A stretch of 64,000 bases of DNA, taken from NCBI RefSeq assembly GCF_050847355.1, contig NZ_CP193755.1, positions 2,418,001 through 2,482,000 of the forward strand, written 5' to 3'. Position numbers and translations under genes: made by a program. This document shows positions 23,414 to 31,221 of the stretch, piece after piece. How positions within the stretch are numbered: the stretch's first letter is position 1; the number at the start of each line of letters is the position of its first letter. The notes beneath the pieces were generated by a model. That model was not told the DNA's origin, did not search any database, and saw nothing but the letters and a program-made list of their open reading frames with translations. This DNA is from Limimaricola sp027213785. Its GTDB lineage: Bacteria; Pseudomonadota; Alphaproteobacteria; Rhodobacterales; Rhodobacteraceae.

Positions 23414-25317
23414 TCGACCTGCTGCCGCTCTGCGTAGCGTTGGCGCGAGAGAACCACATTGCGCAGTTGTTTGCGCCATCGGCCGTGACGATCATCGAGA
23501 CCGACCACGGTCCTGCCAGTGTGAAAACGGAAACGGCCTTAAAGGAGCTGGTCCGGCTGATCCGCACGGCCCCAGAAGAACAAATCGCCCTGCTCGGCGC
23601 GGTGATGCACGCGAACCTGCCGACCGCGATCCCGTCTCTCGGATCGCTGATCTACGACAGCGGTGAAGTTCTGCGGCATCGCCGCACCAATCGACCACAG
23701 GACGCGCTGCCCGAGCTGCGCCGGCAGGAGCCACTGGTCGTTCTGGTCGAAAGCCGCAATCAACTCAGCCCGCAGCTGCAGGCGCTCGGTCTGCCCATCG
23801 TAGCGCTGCCTCCGCTCGACGCTGATCTGCTGCTGGCAATGCTGCGACGCTGGTGCAGCGCGACTGGCTACCTGCATGAGGCGGAGATCCGTAGGCGGCT
23901 GCCCACCCCCGCAGCGCTTGCGGCGACCTCTCCCGACGGGCTGGTCTATGCGCTACGCCAATCGACGACCCTCGCGGTCGCAGAGACGCTGGGGCGTCAG
24001 GCCGAGCGCATGCAGCGGGACCAGGGCGGCACCGGACCATGCCTGGGGGAACTGCACCTGCCGCAGGCCGTGCATGATCCGCTCGCCCAGCTCGCGGTAG
24101 ACCTTGAGGCTTGGCGCATTGGCGATCTGCCGTGGACGGACATCGAGACCGGGTGGCTGATCTGGGGACCGCCCGGCACCGGCAAGACCATGCTCGCAGC
24201 AGCGTTGGCCCGGACCGCCGGTGTGCCGCTGGTTGCCGCCTCCTATGCGCAGTGGCAGGCGGCAGGGCACCTCGGGGAAATGCAGCGGGCAGCCCGGGAG
24301 ACGTTCGAAGAGGCGCGGCGGATGCCGAACGGCTGCATCCTGTTCATCGACGAAGTCGACGCGATCGGCAATCGCAGTGCGGGAGGCAGCGATCGCGGCG
24401 CTGCTTACGAGAACAAGGTCGTCGCAACGATGCTGGAACTGATCGACGGCACGTCCGGCCGCGAAGGCGTAATCGTGCTCGGCGCTACCAACCTGCCCGA
24501 ACTCGTCGATCCCGCCCTGCGCCGTCCGGGCCGACTCGGGCGCATCCTGGAACTGCCGCTGCCGCGCCCGGTCCAGATCGCGGGCATGCTGCGCCATCAT
24601 CTGGGTCGCGATCTGTCCGGCCTCGACCTGATGCCGCTCGCCCGACAGGCGGCGGGGCTTTCGGCAGCCGACATCGCCGCGCTCATCCGGCAGGCCCGGG
24701 CCACGGCGCGGGCGGCCCGACGAGCGATCGATGGCATGGATCTGCAGCGCGCGCTCGACGGTCTGCGGCCGCGGGGCTGTGCGGCGCATCGTGAGCGCAT
24801 CGCGATCCAAGAGGCGGGACATGCGCTAGCGCACCATCTGCTTGGGATCACTCGCCCCATGGCGATGCGGCTGACGCTCACTGGCGGCATGGTCGAGGTC
24901 GAGACGCTGGTCGAGCCGCAGACGCTGGCTCAGTTCGAGGTGCGACTGCAGACGCTGCTCGCCGGACGCGCCGCCGAGCGGCTGCTGCTCGGTAACGTTT
25001 CGGCAGGCGCGGGTGGCGGAGAGGGCAGCGACCTGGCCATGGCCACGGAGACCGCGCTCCGGATCGAAACCGTGTTCGGCCTAGGCGGCCAAGGACCGCT
25101 CTGGATCCCGGGATCGGCTCAGCATCTCACCCTCGACCGCGCCCTCGCAGCTCGGGTCCGGGAGCGGCTGGAGGCGGCCGAGACAGCGGCAGGCCACCTG
25201 CTCAAACTGCATCTCGAAACGCTGCAGAGGCTCGCCCATCGGTTGTTGGTCGAGGAGGAGATCGAGGGCGAGGCGTTGCTAGCGCTGCTCGGAGAGCCTG
25301 TCGAACTAAGGCCCTGA
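23161..25317 (+). CDS. FtsH-like AAA ATPase with M41-type domain (zinc motif QEAGH)
   Basis: A 718-residue soluble protein with no membrane segment. Residues 1-310 are unrecognised. The AAA module has Walker A GPPGTGKT (336-343), Walker B ILFIDE (393-398) and a second region of homology with the arginine finger (NLPELVDPALRRPGRLGR). From about residue 540 it continues into an M41 peptidase-like region: IQEAGHALAHH has Q550 where FtsH has the first zinc histidine, while E551, H554 and the later D624 (GSDLAMATE) are kept. It may be a protease with altered metal binding or an inactive unfoldase. No strong ribosome binding site precedes the ATG; translation may depend on the upstream frame. Confidence 0.8.
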   Translation: MGAYDEAVEAIFGGPVNLPEIEDPGPAPVAPQEEVPFGPPCPAAIGRSPTEVAAAAACGIDLYAVMQTHRTQVPPYPPAALEDLIDLLPLCVALARENHIAQLFAPSAVTIIETDHGPASVKTETALKELVRLIRTAPEEQIALLGAVMHANLPTAIPSLGSLIYDSGEVLRHRRTNRPQDALPELRRQEPLVVLVESRNQLSPQLQALGLPIVALPPLDADLLLAMLRRWCSATGYLHEAEIRRRLPTPAALAATSPDGLVYALRQSTTLAVAETLGRQAERMQRDQGGTGPCLGELHLPQAVHDPLAQLAVDLEAWRIGDLPWTDIETGWLIWGPPGTGKTMLAAALARTAGVPLVAASYAQWQAAGHLGEMQRAARETFEEARRMPNGCILFIDEVDAIGNRSAGGSDRGAAYENKVVATMLELIDGTSGREGVIVLGATNLPELVDPALRRPGRLGRILELPLPRPVQIAGMLRHHLGRDLSGLDLMPLARQAAGLSAADIAALIRQARATARAARRAIDGMDLQRALDGLRPRGCAAHRERIAIQEAGHALAHHLLGITRPMAMRLTLTGGMVEVETLVEPQTLAQFEVRLQTLLAGRAAERLLLGNVSAGAGGGEGSDLAMATETALRIETVFGLGGQGPLWIPGSAQHLTLDRALAARVRERLEAAETAAGHLLKLHLETLQRLAHRLLVEEEIEGEALLALLGEPVELRP

Positions 25318-25345
25318 CGTTCGGCTTTTTGCGGAAAACTTATAT

Positions 25346-25375
25346 GGCCTGGGCGTTTCGTCCGGGCCTTTTCTC
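25346..25375 (+). terminator. terminator after the AAA/M41 gene
   Basis: GGCCTGGGCG pairs with CGTCCGGGCC across a short TTT loop and is followed by TTTTCTCTTT. It lies about 30 nt after the stop codon and ends the cargo transcription unit. Confidence 0.75.
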
Positions 25376-25818
25376 TTTGTAGATGGCTGCCCGCCGTACG
25401 AGTGGCAGCCTTCGGCAGGGCGGCGGATGCCCCAACCATCGGCCGGGGTGTTTCCATAGTAGAAGACAGTGCCCTGAGTGTTTCCCACGACTGGACAGGG
25501 CCCACTCCCTAGGTCCTTATAACCCCCCGCCGACGGACCAGGCGGAGAAAATCTCGGCATCAAGATTGAAATACGATGCCAAGGAAACTGGGCGCCCTGT
25601 CGCTCCGATCCGGGGGGACGTTCGGTCGCGGCAAGCTGCCAAGACGATTCAGGTGCCGTCGCTCCGATCCAAAGGGCGTCGAACGGAATCCGACAATCCA
25701 CAGGTTTCGCGTGTCGCATGGCCGATACCCTCTCCTGCACGCAGAGGGCGACCTCTATGATGCAGACTATATCGATGAGCCCAGTGGGCGATCGACGGTG
25801 GAGGGCAGGAGGTGAGCC
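25376..25818. other. non-coding region before mob genes, candidate oriT
   Basis: About 440 nt with no convincing gene. It holds a 13-nt direct repeat GTCGCTCCGATCC at 25599-25611 and 25658-25670, and the segment ACAGTGCCCTGAG near 25470 with partial inverted symmetry to CAGGGCCCACT. Position immediately upstream of mobC and relaxase genes makes it the natural place for an origin of transfer; this is inferred from position only. Confidence 0.4.
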
Positions 25819-26274
25819 ATGGCTGACGAAACAAGTGCGAACGTTACGACAGGGTCAGATGACACCAAGCAGGACGTAATCTCGTCCATCGTGTTCGAGG
25901 ATCGCGACAATACTTGGGTGCCGCCGGGCGTCCTGCCGATCCTACCGGACGTCGGTCCGGACAGTGGGAAGAAAGAAGAAACGATCAAGGTTCGAGTATC
26001 GGCGAGGCGTCATCGGGCCATGACCGAGCGCGCGACAGCGGCCGGTTCAAGTCTCTCGACCTACCTCGTGAACTGCGAGGCGGCGATGAGCATGCCTCGG
26101 CACGATGACCTCGAAGTGCTTCTCGGGCGCATTCTCGCGCTCGCCAGCGATTTGCACCACCGCCCCGATGATCGCCCCCTCTCCCGCCGCAAGACAATCG
26201 ACCTCGCCCATCGGCTCGACGTCACCATGCAGGCGGTCATCGACCATGTGAGGCAATCCGATGCGAGCACATAA
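25819..26274 (+). CDS. mobC: MobC-like relaxosome accessory protein
   Basis: A 151-residue protein with a central ribbon-helix-helix pattern (ETIKVRVSARRHRAMTERA, AAGSSLSTYLVN) as in plasmid MobC proteins, which bind oriT and help the relaxase. The N-terminal 50 residues are acidic and probably disordered; the C-terminus is helical. A perfect GGAGGTGA precedes the ATG. The next gene, a relaxase, starts 14 nt before its end, the usual mobC-relaxase arrangement. Confidence 0.7.
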   Translation: MADETSANVTTGSDDTKQDVISSIVFEDRDNTWVPPGVLPILPDVGPDSGKKEETIKVRVSARRHRAMTERATAAGSSLSTYLVNCEAAMSMPRHDDLEVLLGRILALASDLHHRPDDRPLSRRKTIDLAHRLDVTMQAVIDHVRQSDAST

Positions 26275-27652
26275 CAGGGAGGTGGAGGATGCCCGGCAAC
26301 TGACAGGCTATATGTACAAATCGGGAACCAAGCCTCTAGGTGGATCACTCTACTGGCGCGGCCGCGATGACTTGACCGAGCGCCTCGTCCGGTTAGGAGG
26401 CGATCGACCGTTCCTGCACATCACCCTCTCGCTGCCCGAGGGGACACGTGCGGCTGACAGCGTCGCATTGCGAATGATCGCAACCGAGCTGTCGCATCGT
26501 GGGATCGACCCGCATGCCATCCCGTGGGCAGCCGTTCGCCATACCGACCGGACCTGCGACCACTTCCATGTCGCCGTCGCGCAGGTCACGTTTCTCGGTC
26601 GACCGATCAACCTTAACCTGACGTACGCACAGTCGAATGCGAACGATCGCAAGCTGCGCGAAGCCTTCGGGCAGCCGCTCTTGCCAGAGTTTGACCCCGC
26701 AGCACCGCCCCGGCTCGTGCCGCACGTCCCGAAGCGACGCCAACGGGGGCCCGCGGCAGCGCGGCTCGTTGCCGTCCTGTCGGACCTATTCCGCCGACTG
26801 GTGCCTGACTCCCACCAAGCATTGATTGCCGGTCTGTCGGAGGCGGGCTACGATGCCAAGCTGAGCTCCAATTACCATCAGGTAATGTCATTCGAGGTCG
26901 ATGGCCATGGCTTCGAGGGTCGGCTCGGCTTGCTCGGAGAGGCCTACTATCCCCGACAGCTCGAGCGGCGGTATCGGTTGGTAAAGCGTTTCCGTCTTTT
27001 GAGCAGCCTGCTCGACCTGCGCGACGCCATGCGGCAGCTGGCCCAATACGACGCATCCCTTCCTCCAGAGAAAAGGCTCTCCCATGTCGAAGAACGACAT
27101 CCCGCCCTCCCCGATCGAACCGCTGAAGCACGACAGCCTCATGCTGCAGAAGATGACCACGATAGATGGCAAGCTCGACGAACTGATGCCGCTGCTCGAT
27201 CTGCTGGAGACGGAAACCGACCCGAGTGGACACGGGATGCTGATTCGCGTCCATACGGTCCTGCGGGACGTACAGGAAGAGTTGCGGGTGATCCGGACAG
27301 ACCGCGACGAACTGAAGGCCAGCATGGAAGCGCAGAAAGAAGAGCTCCACCAAGTGGCACAGGCCATGCGGGAAGTGGCCAAACTCTTGGGAGCCAAGAT
27401 CAGCATCTGACCTTAGCCGAACGACTTCGACAACTCGCTCCAGTCATCCGGACGATGAAAGGTCAGCTGGTACGGGTCGAGCATCAGCCCGACGGAAGAA
27501 TATTCGCTGTAATTCAGCTGCCCGGACAGGATGGCGTCGTCAAACTTGAAAGGCGCCTACTTGGAAAGCGGCTCGACGCGCCTCGTATTGAAGGGGGCCT
27601 AGAGACAGTCGAACAGCAAGATGGAGCACCGATCGGGAACGCTTTTCCGTAA
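26261..27652 (+). CDS. relaxase / mobilization protein
   Basis: A 463-residue mobilization relaxase. The three-histidine metal motif is visible as H94, H101 and H103 (HTDRTCDHFHVAVAQ), preceded by FLHITLSLPEG; a tyrosine near residue 17-19 or 31 is the candidate nicking residue. The domain covers about residues 1-250. Residues 275-385 are rich in Arg, Asp, His and Gly and overlap a second reading frame (27084-27410); the last 70 residues (LTLAERLRQLAPVIRT on) look ordered again. It starts inside mobC. No coupling protein or type IV secretion genes are visible, so transfer would need help from elsewhere. Confidence 0.75.
   Translation: MRAHNREVEDARQLTGYMYKSGTKPLGGSLYWRGRDDLTERLVRLGGDRPFLHITLSLPEGTRAADSVALRMIATELSHRGIDPHAIPWAAVRHTDRTCDHFHVAVAQVTFLGRPINLNLTYAQSNANDRKLREAFGQPLLPEFDPAAPPRLVPHVPKRRQRGPAAARLVAVLSDLFRRLVPDSHQALIAGLSEAGYDAKLSSNYHQVMSFEVDGHGFEGRLGLLGEAYYPRQLERRYRLVKRFRLLSSLLDLRDAMRQLAQYDASLPPEKRLSHVEERHPALPDRTAEARQPHAAEDDHDRWQARRTDAAARSAGDGNRPEWTRDADSRPYGPAGRTGRVAGDPDRPRRTEGQHGSAERRAPPSGTGHAGSGQTLGSQDQHLTLAERLRQLAPVIRTMKGQLVRVEHQPDGRIFAVIQLPGQDGVVKLERRLLGKRLDAPRIEGGLETVEQQDGAPIGNAFP
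27084..27410 (+). CDS. nested coiled-coil protein inside the relaxase gene
   Basis: A 108-residue frame wholly inside the relaxase gene in another phase. Its sequence is well ordered: KMTTIDGKLDELMPLLDLLE followed by long heptad stretches (VLRDVQEELRVIRTDRDEL, AQKEELHQVAQAMREV), with no low-complexity bias. The relaxase frame over the same stretch looks like linker. AGAAAAGG lies upstream of the ATG. RSF1010-type plasmids also nest mobB inside mobA, which makes a small transfer helper plausible. Confidence 0.6.
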   Translation: MSKNDIPPSPIEPLKHDSLMLQKMTTIDGKLDELMPLLDLLETETDPSGHGMLIRVHTVLRDVQEELRVIRTDRDELKASMEAQKEELHQVAQAMREVAKLLGAKISI

Positions 27653-28017
27653 GCGGAACCTCCCGATCCCGACATCGATTTCCCGACATAAATCTAGTAT
27701 CAGCCCGCATGACGCTAACGAGGCACTTATGCGCCGCGTCTCTTGAACCGTCCTACGGGCAAATCGCGTAAATGACCGAACTCAGTCGCGGCCATCGAGC
27801 TTCATTTCTTACACACCTTCGAGCGCCACGGCGATGCCCTGATGAGGCGCCGCCACTTAAAGCTGGGCCATATCAGCCCGATGGAGTTCGAGGCCCGCGC
27901 GATGTTACCTTAACTTGCTGCCCACGGGACCGGCAGCAGCACACGTCACTAAACTCGAACGACGTATGCAGACGCTTGTAAAAGCTTTCTTGCCTGCAGC
28001 CGCTCGTGCGCCGAACC
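27653..28017. other. island right edge, mostly non-coding
   Basis: A 365 nt region after the relaxase. It carries a transposase C-terminal fragment (27791-27913) and then about 100 nt in which nothing was recognised before the Gfo/Idh gene end. No attachment-site repeat or tRNA could be identified by eye. Confidence 0.5.
27791..27913 (+). pseudogene. transposase C-terminal fragment
   Basis: The frame reads LHTFERHGDALMRRRHLKLG then HISPMEFEARAMLP and stops. The RRRH-LKLGHISPMEFE pattern is that of the extreme C-terminus of IS3-type (rve_2) transposases. The rest of the gene is absent. It lies at the opposite end of the island from the IS remnant at 20.3-21.0 kb and on the other strand. Confidence 0.5.
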
Positions 28018-29148
28018 TCATCCGATTAAAGCATGAGCCGCATTAATGCCGAGGGGCGCGGGCCGCTCGCAGTCGGTTTCGATCTCGACTGAGCGCCGCT
28101 CCTCGCCCGCCTGCAGGATCGCAGTCATCACCTCGACCACGTGCAGCGCGTAGGCGTCGTTGCAACGATGCGGCCGCCTTTCGACGATGGCCTGCGCCAT
28201 GTCCGCCAGACCAGCGCTGCGGTAGTCGGCGACCATGCCCTCGGGGATCTCGCGGTTAGGCGGCCCCAGCGGGTGGTCCCAGGCGGGCAACTCGGCGGCC
28301 TCGTCGCGCTTGGTGATCCGCACCTCACCGTCGAAGAAGTTCGGGTCGGGGATGTGGATCGTGCCTTCGCTGCCGTAAAGCGCCATCGGCGCGATGTCCG
28401 ACTGCCAGACGTCCCAGCTTGCCATCAGGGTCACCACCGCGCCGGAGTGGAACTCCAATAGCGCGTGGATCGTGGTCGGCGTTTCGACCGGCACGGTTTC
28501 ACCCAGCCGCGGCCCGTTGCCGATGGTGCGGGTTTTCGAGGGCGTCGAGGTGAGCGCCGAGACGCGAGCGACCGGGCCGATGAGCTGCACCAGGTTGGCG
28601 ATGTAGTAGGGGCCGAGGTCGAGGATTGGACCGCCGCCCTTCAGGAAGAAGAAGTCGGGGTTCGGATGCCAGCTCTCCATGCCGGGGCTCATCACCGCGC
28701 AGGTGCCCGAGGTGACCCGCCCCACCGCGCCATCGTCGATCAACTTGCGCGCCAGCTGGTGCGAGGCGCCCAGCACCGTGTCGGGAGCCGAGCCGATGCG
28801 CAGGCCTTTCTCGGCGGCGAGCTTCGCCAGCGCCTGCCCTTCCTCCACGGTCAGGACGTAGGGCTTTTCTGAATAGACGTGCTTGCCCGCCTCGAGCGCG
28901 CGGGAAGAAATCTCGAAATGCGCGGCCGGGATGGTGAGGTTGAGGACGAGGTCGACCTCCGGGTGCGCGAGCAGCGCGTCGACGCTCATCGCCTCGACGC
29001 CGAATTCCTCGCCGCGCGCCTGCGCGGTCGCGGGGTTGATGTCGGCCACGGCGCGGAAGCTGACGGCGCCGAAGTTCTTGGCGCGCGCGAGATACGAGGT
29101 GGAGATGTTGCCGCAGCCGATCAGGCCGATGCGAAGCGGGTTGGTCAT
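28018..29148 (-). CDS. Gfo/Idh/MocA-family oxidoreductase
   Basis: A 376-residue NAD(P)-dependent sugar dehydrogenase. The Rossmann motif GLIGCGNIS is at residue 8 and the EKP motif (HVYSEKP) near residue 96; the C-terminal substrate domain has LDLGPYYIANLVQLIGP. It is closely similar to the ThuB-like protein at 47728-48843 (shared VLNLTIPAAH, SWHPNPDF-type and GSEGTIHIPDPN-type segments). The start is taken at 29148 (MTNPLRIG), where AGGAC lies upstream, rather than nine codons earlier. It is last in the LacI/aldo-keto reductase group, 105 nt after it. Confidence 0.88.
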   Translation of the reverse strand: MTNPLRIGLIGCGNISTSYLARAKNFGAVSFRAVADINPATAQARGEEFGVEAMSVDALLAHPEVDLVLNLTIPAAHFEISSRALEAGKHVYSEKPYVLTVEEGQALAKLAAEKGLRIGSAPDTVLGASHQLARKLIDDGAVGRVTSGTCAVMSPGMESWHPNPDFFFLKGGGPILDLGPYYIANLVQLIGPVARVSALTSTPSKTRTIGNGPRLGETVPVETPTTIHALLEFHSGAVVTLMASWDVWQSDIAPMALYGSEGTIHIPDPNFFDGEVRITKRDEAAELPAWDHPLGPPNREIPEGMVADYRSAGLADMAQAIVERRPHRCNDAYALHVVEVMTAILQAGEERRSVEIETDCERPAPLGINAAHALIG

Positions 29149-29253
29149 GGGGCTAGTCCTCACTGCACTTTGCAAGACGTGGTCCGCACCGGAACCTCGG
29201 CCCTAAACCTGTCTACCGATTGAATTTCTGACGTCGCGCGGCGAAGAGCGCGG

Positions 29254-30075
29254 TCAGTCCCAGGTTGGGCACCACGGACCGTCGACAAGCCGGCGGTTCT
29301 CGTCCAGCGCCCGGATCGCATCGAGGTCCGCCGCTGACAGCTGAATGTCCTTGGCAGCAAAGTTCGATGCGATGCGCTCGGGCGAGGCGGAGGACGGAAT
29401 GACCACGTGTCTCTCGGCCAACAGGAAGGCCAAGGCGATCTGTGCCGGAGTCGCGCGCTTTTCCTCTGCAATGCGCTGCAACACCTCATCATCGGCGACG
29501 GCACCGCGCGCGAGGGGGGAATAGGCTGTCAGGGGAATCCCGAGGGTGCGGCAATGCTCCACGATCGGCGCATTTCGCAAATAGGGATGCAGCTCGACCT
29601 GATTGGTCGTGATTGCCCGATCGCCAAGAAGTGCGCGGGCGCGGTCGATATGACGGACCGTGAAGTTTGAAACGCCGATATGCCGTGTCAGCTTAGTGTC
29701 GTAGACCTCGGCGAACTGCCCGATGTAATCCTCGATGGCGTATCCGTCGTTGATCGAAGGGTAGTGCAGCAGCAGGAGATCGACCTGATCGACCCGCAGC
29801 TTTTCGAGCGAGCGCTCCACGGCAGGACGAATACAGCCAGGTCCGAAGCTTTCCGGGGCAACCTTGGTGGTCAGGAAGATATCGTCGCGCGCAACGCCGC
29901 TCTCGGCGATCGCTTGGCCTACGAATTCCTCATTGTCGTACCCCTCGGCCGTGTCGATGTGTCGGTAGCCAGTCTCGAGCGCGCAGAGGACGCCCTTTCG
30001 GGCCTCGTCTCCATGACGATTCCAGGTGCCAAAGCCGATCTGTGGAATGGGGCCGATGTGGGGGATGCTCGTCAT
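29254..30075 (-). CDS. aldo/keto reductase
   Basis: A 273-residue NADPH-dependent reductase of the AKR TIM-barrel family. It shows IGFGTWN, YRHIDTAEGYDNEEFVG (catalytic D and Y), LLLLHYPS, the IGVSNF cofactor-region motif, NQVELHPY and the VIPSSASPERI NADP-binding segment. The ATG overlaps the stop of the LacI gene (ATGA), so regulator and reductase are co-translated. It is a paralog of the reductase at 31222-32055. The substrate is probably a sugar or sugar-derived aldehyde or ketone. Confidence 0.9.
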   Translation of the reverse strand: MTSIPHIGPIPQIGFGTWNRHGDEARKGVLCALETGYRHIDTAEGYDNEEFVGQAIAESGVARDDIFLTTKVAPESFGPGCIRPAVERSLEKLRVDQVDLLLLHYPSINDGYAIEDYIGQFAEVYDTKLTRHIGVSNFTVRHIDRARALLGDRAITTNQVELHPYLRNAPIVEHCRTLGIPLTAYSPLARGAVADDEVLQRIAEEKRATPAQIALAFLLAERHVVIPSSASPERIASNFAAKDIQLSAADLDAIRALDENRRLVDGPWCPTWD

Positions 30076-31145
30076 GGGGTATCCTTGGTGTGAATGGCGG
30101 GTATGGGCGTGTGCGGCCATGTGCCCGGCACGATCGCTTCGGAGCTTTCGCGCAGGATCAATTCGGGATCGACGAGTGTAGCGCGTGGCGCCGGCAGGCT
30201 GTCCTCGGCCCCCGACAGCTCGATTAGCCGGTCCACAGCGAGCCGCGAGATCCTGTCGACGTCGAAGGCGACGGAGGTGATCGGGGTCCGGGCGTATTCG
30301 GCGAACTCGATGTTGTCGAAGCCGACGATCGCGATGTCCTCGGGCACTCGGATGCCCTTTTGAGCGCAATAACGCATCGCGCCGAGCGCCATGGAATCCG
30401 TCGTCGCGAATATGGCGCTCGGGGCGGCGCCGCTTTCGATCATCGCCTGCGCACCCCAATAGCCGGCCTTAGCGGAATGGCCACGGCTGTCGACCACCAG
30501 CCTGGGATCCAAGGTCAGGCCGCGCTCGGCAAGCGCCTGCTCATATCCTGCGAGCTTTTCGCGGTTGCCCAAGCCGGCACCGCCATCGATGAACCCCACG
30601 CGGCGATGTCCCGCGGCCAGAAGATAGCGCGTCGCCTTGAGCGCACCGGCCTGCTCGTTCATCGCCACCACGTCGAGACGCGCCTCGGGATCACCCACCA
30701 GAAGCACCAGCGGCATGCCCTTATCGCGCAAGGCACGCAGGTGATCGAGCCGGTGATGTTGGCAGGGAAAGACCAGCAGACCATCGACCCGCCTGCGGCG
30801 CAGGAAGTCGATGACACGCTGTTCCTCGTCGAGGCGGTTGTTCGACGTGGCGAAAAGCGTCGCGTAGTTGCGCGAGCTGAGCTCGGTCTCGATCGACTGC
30901 GCCACGGAGGTCAGGATCGGGTTGCTCAGATCTGTCAGGACGAGACCGACGGAGCGGGTCTGTTGGCTCACCAGCGATTGCGCCACTATATTGGGGACGT
31001 AGTTCAACCGTTCGGCGATCTCGCGAACGCGTTTTTGCGTATCTTCTGAGATCCTCGAGCTGCCACGCAAGGCCAGAGATACGGTGTTGACCGAAAAGCC
31101 CGAAGCTTCCGCGATGTCTTTGAGGCGTGCCCCGTTCTGAGCCAT
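30072..31145 (-). CDS. LacI-family transcriptional regulator
   Basis: A 357-residue regulator. The N-terminal helix-turn-helix with hinge helix (LKDIAEASGFSVNTVSLALRG, VAQSLVSQQT) is followed by a periplasmic-binding-protein-like sensor domain (VGLVLTDLSNP through DIAIVGFDNIEFAEYA). The start ATG has GGGAGC upstream. It sits between two aldo/keto reductase genes and opposite the ABC transporter operon; a GTTAACGATAATA site lies just upstream of its own start and a matching palindrome in the divergent promoter, so it probably represses both directions until an inducing sugar is present. Confidence 0.92.
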   Translation of the reverse strand: MAQNGARLKDIAEASGFSVNTVSLALRGSSRISEDTQKRVREIAERLNYVPNIVAQSLVSQQTRSVGLVLTDLSNPILTSVAQSIETELSSRNYATLFATSNNRLDEEQRVIDFLRRRRVDGLLVFPCQHHRLDHLRALRDKGMPLVLLVGDPEARLDVVAMNEQAGALKATRYLLAAGHRRVGFIDGGAGLGNREKLAGYEQALAERGLTLDPRLVVDSRGHSAKAGYWGAQAMIESGAAPSAIFATTDSMALGAMRYCAQKGIRVPEDIAIVGFDNIEFAEYARTPITSVAFDVDRISRLAVDRLIELSGAEDSLPAPRATLVDPELILRESSEAIVPGTWPHTPIPAIHTKDTP

Positions 31146-31166
31146 CCAGCTGCTCCCAAGATATGA

Positions 31167-31179
31167 GTTAACGATAATA
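31167..31179. promoter_or_regulatory. candidate LacI operator upstream of the lacI-type gene
   Basis: GTTAACGATAATA matches 11 of 13 positions of ATTAACGTTAATA, the core of the palindrome at 32143-32156. It lies 22 nt before the regulator start, suiting autoregulation. Confidence 0.45.
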
Positions 31180-31221
31180 TAGACGTCGAAAGCTGCTGGC
31201 AATGCGGAGCTTGGCCAAAGG

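Noticed and set aside
23161..25317. Housekeeping FtsH
   Set aside because: It lacks the N-terminal membrane spans, has an altered zinc motif, and lies on a mobile island.
27772..27981. A 69-codon plus-strand frame at the island edge
   Set aside because: Its neighbour frame reads as a transposase C-terminus, and this frame has no domain or ribosome binding site.
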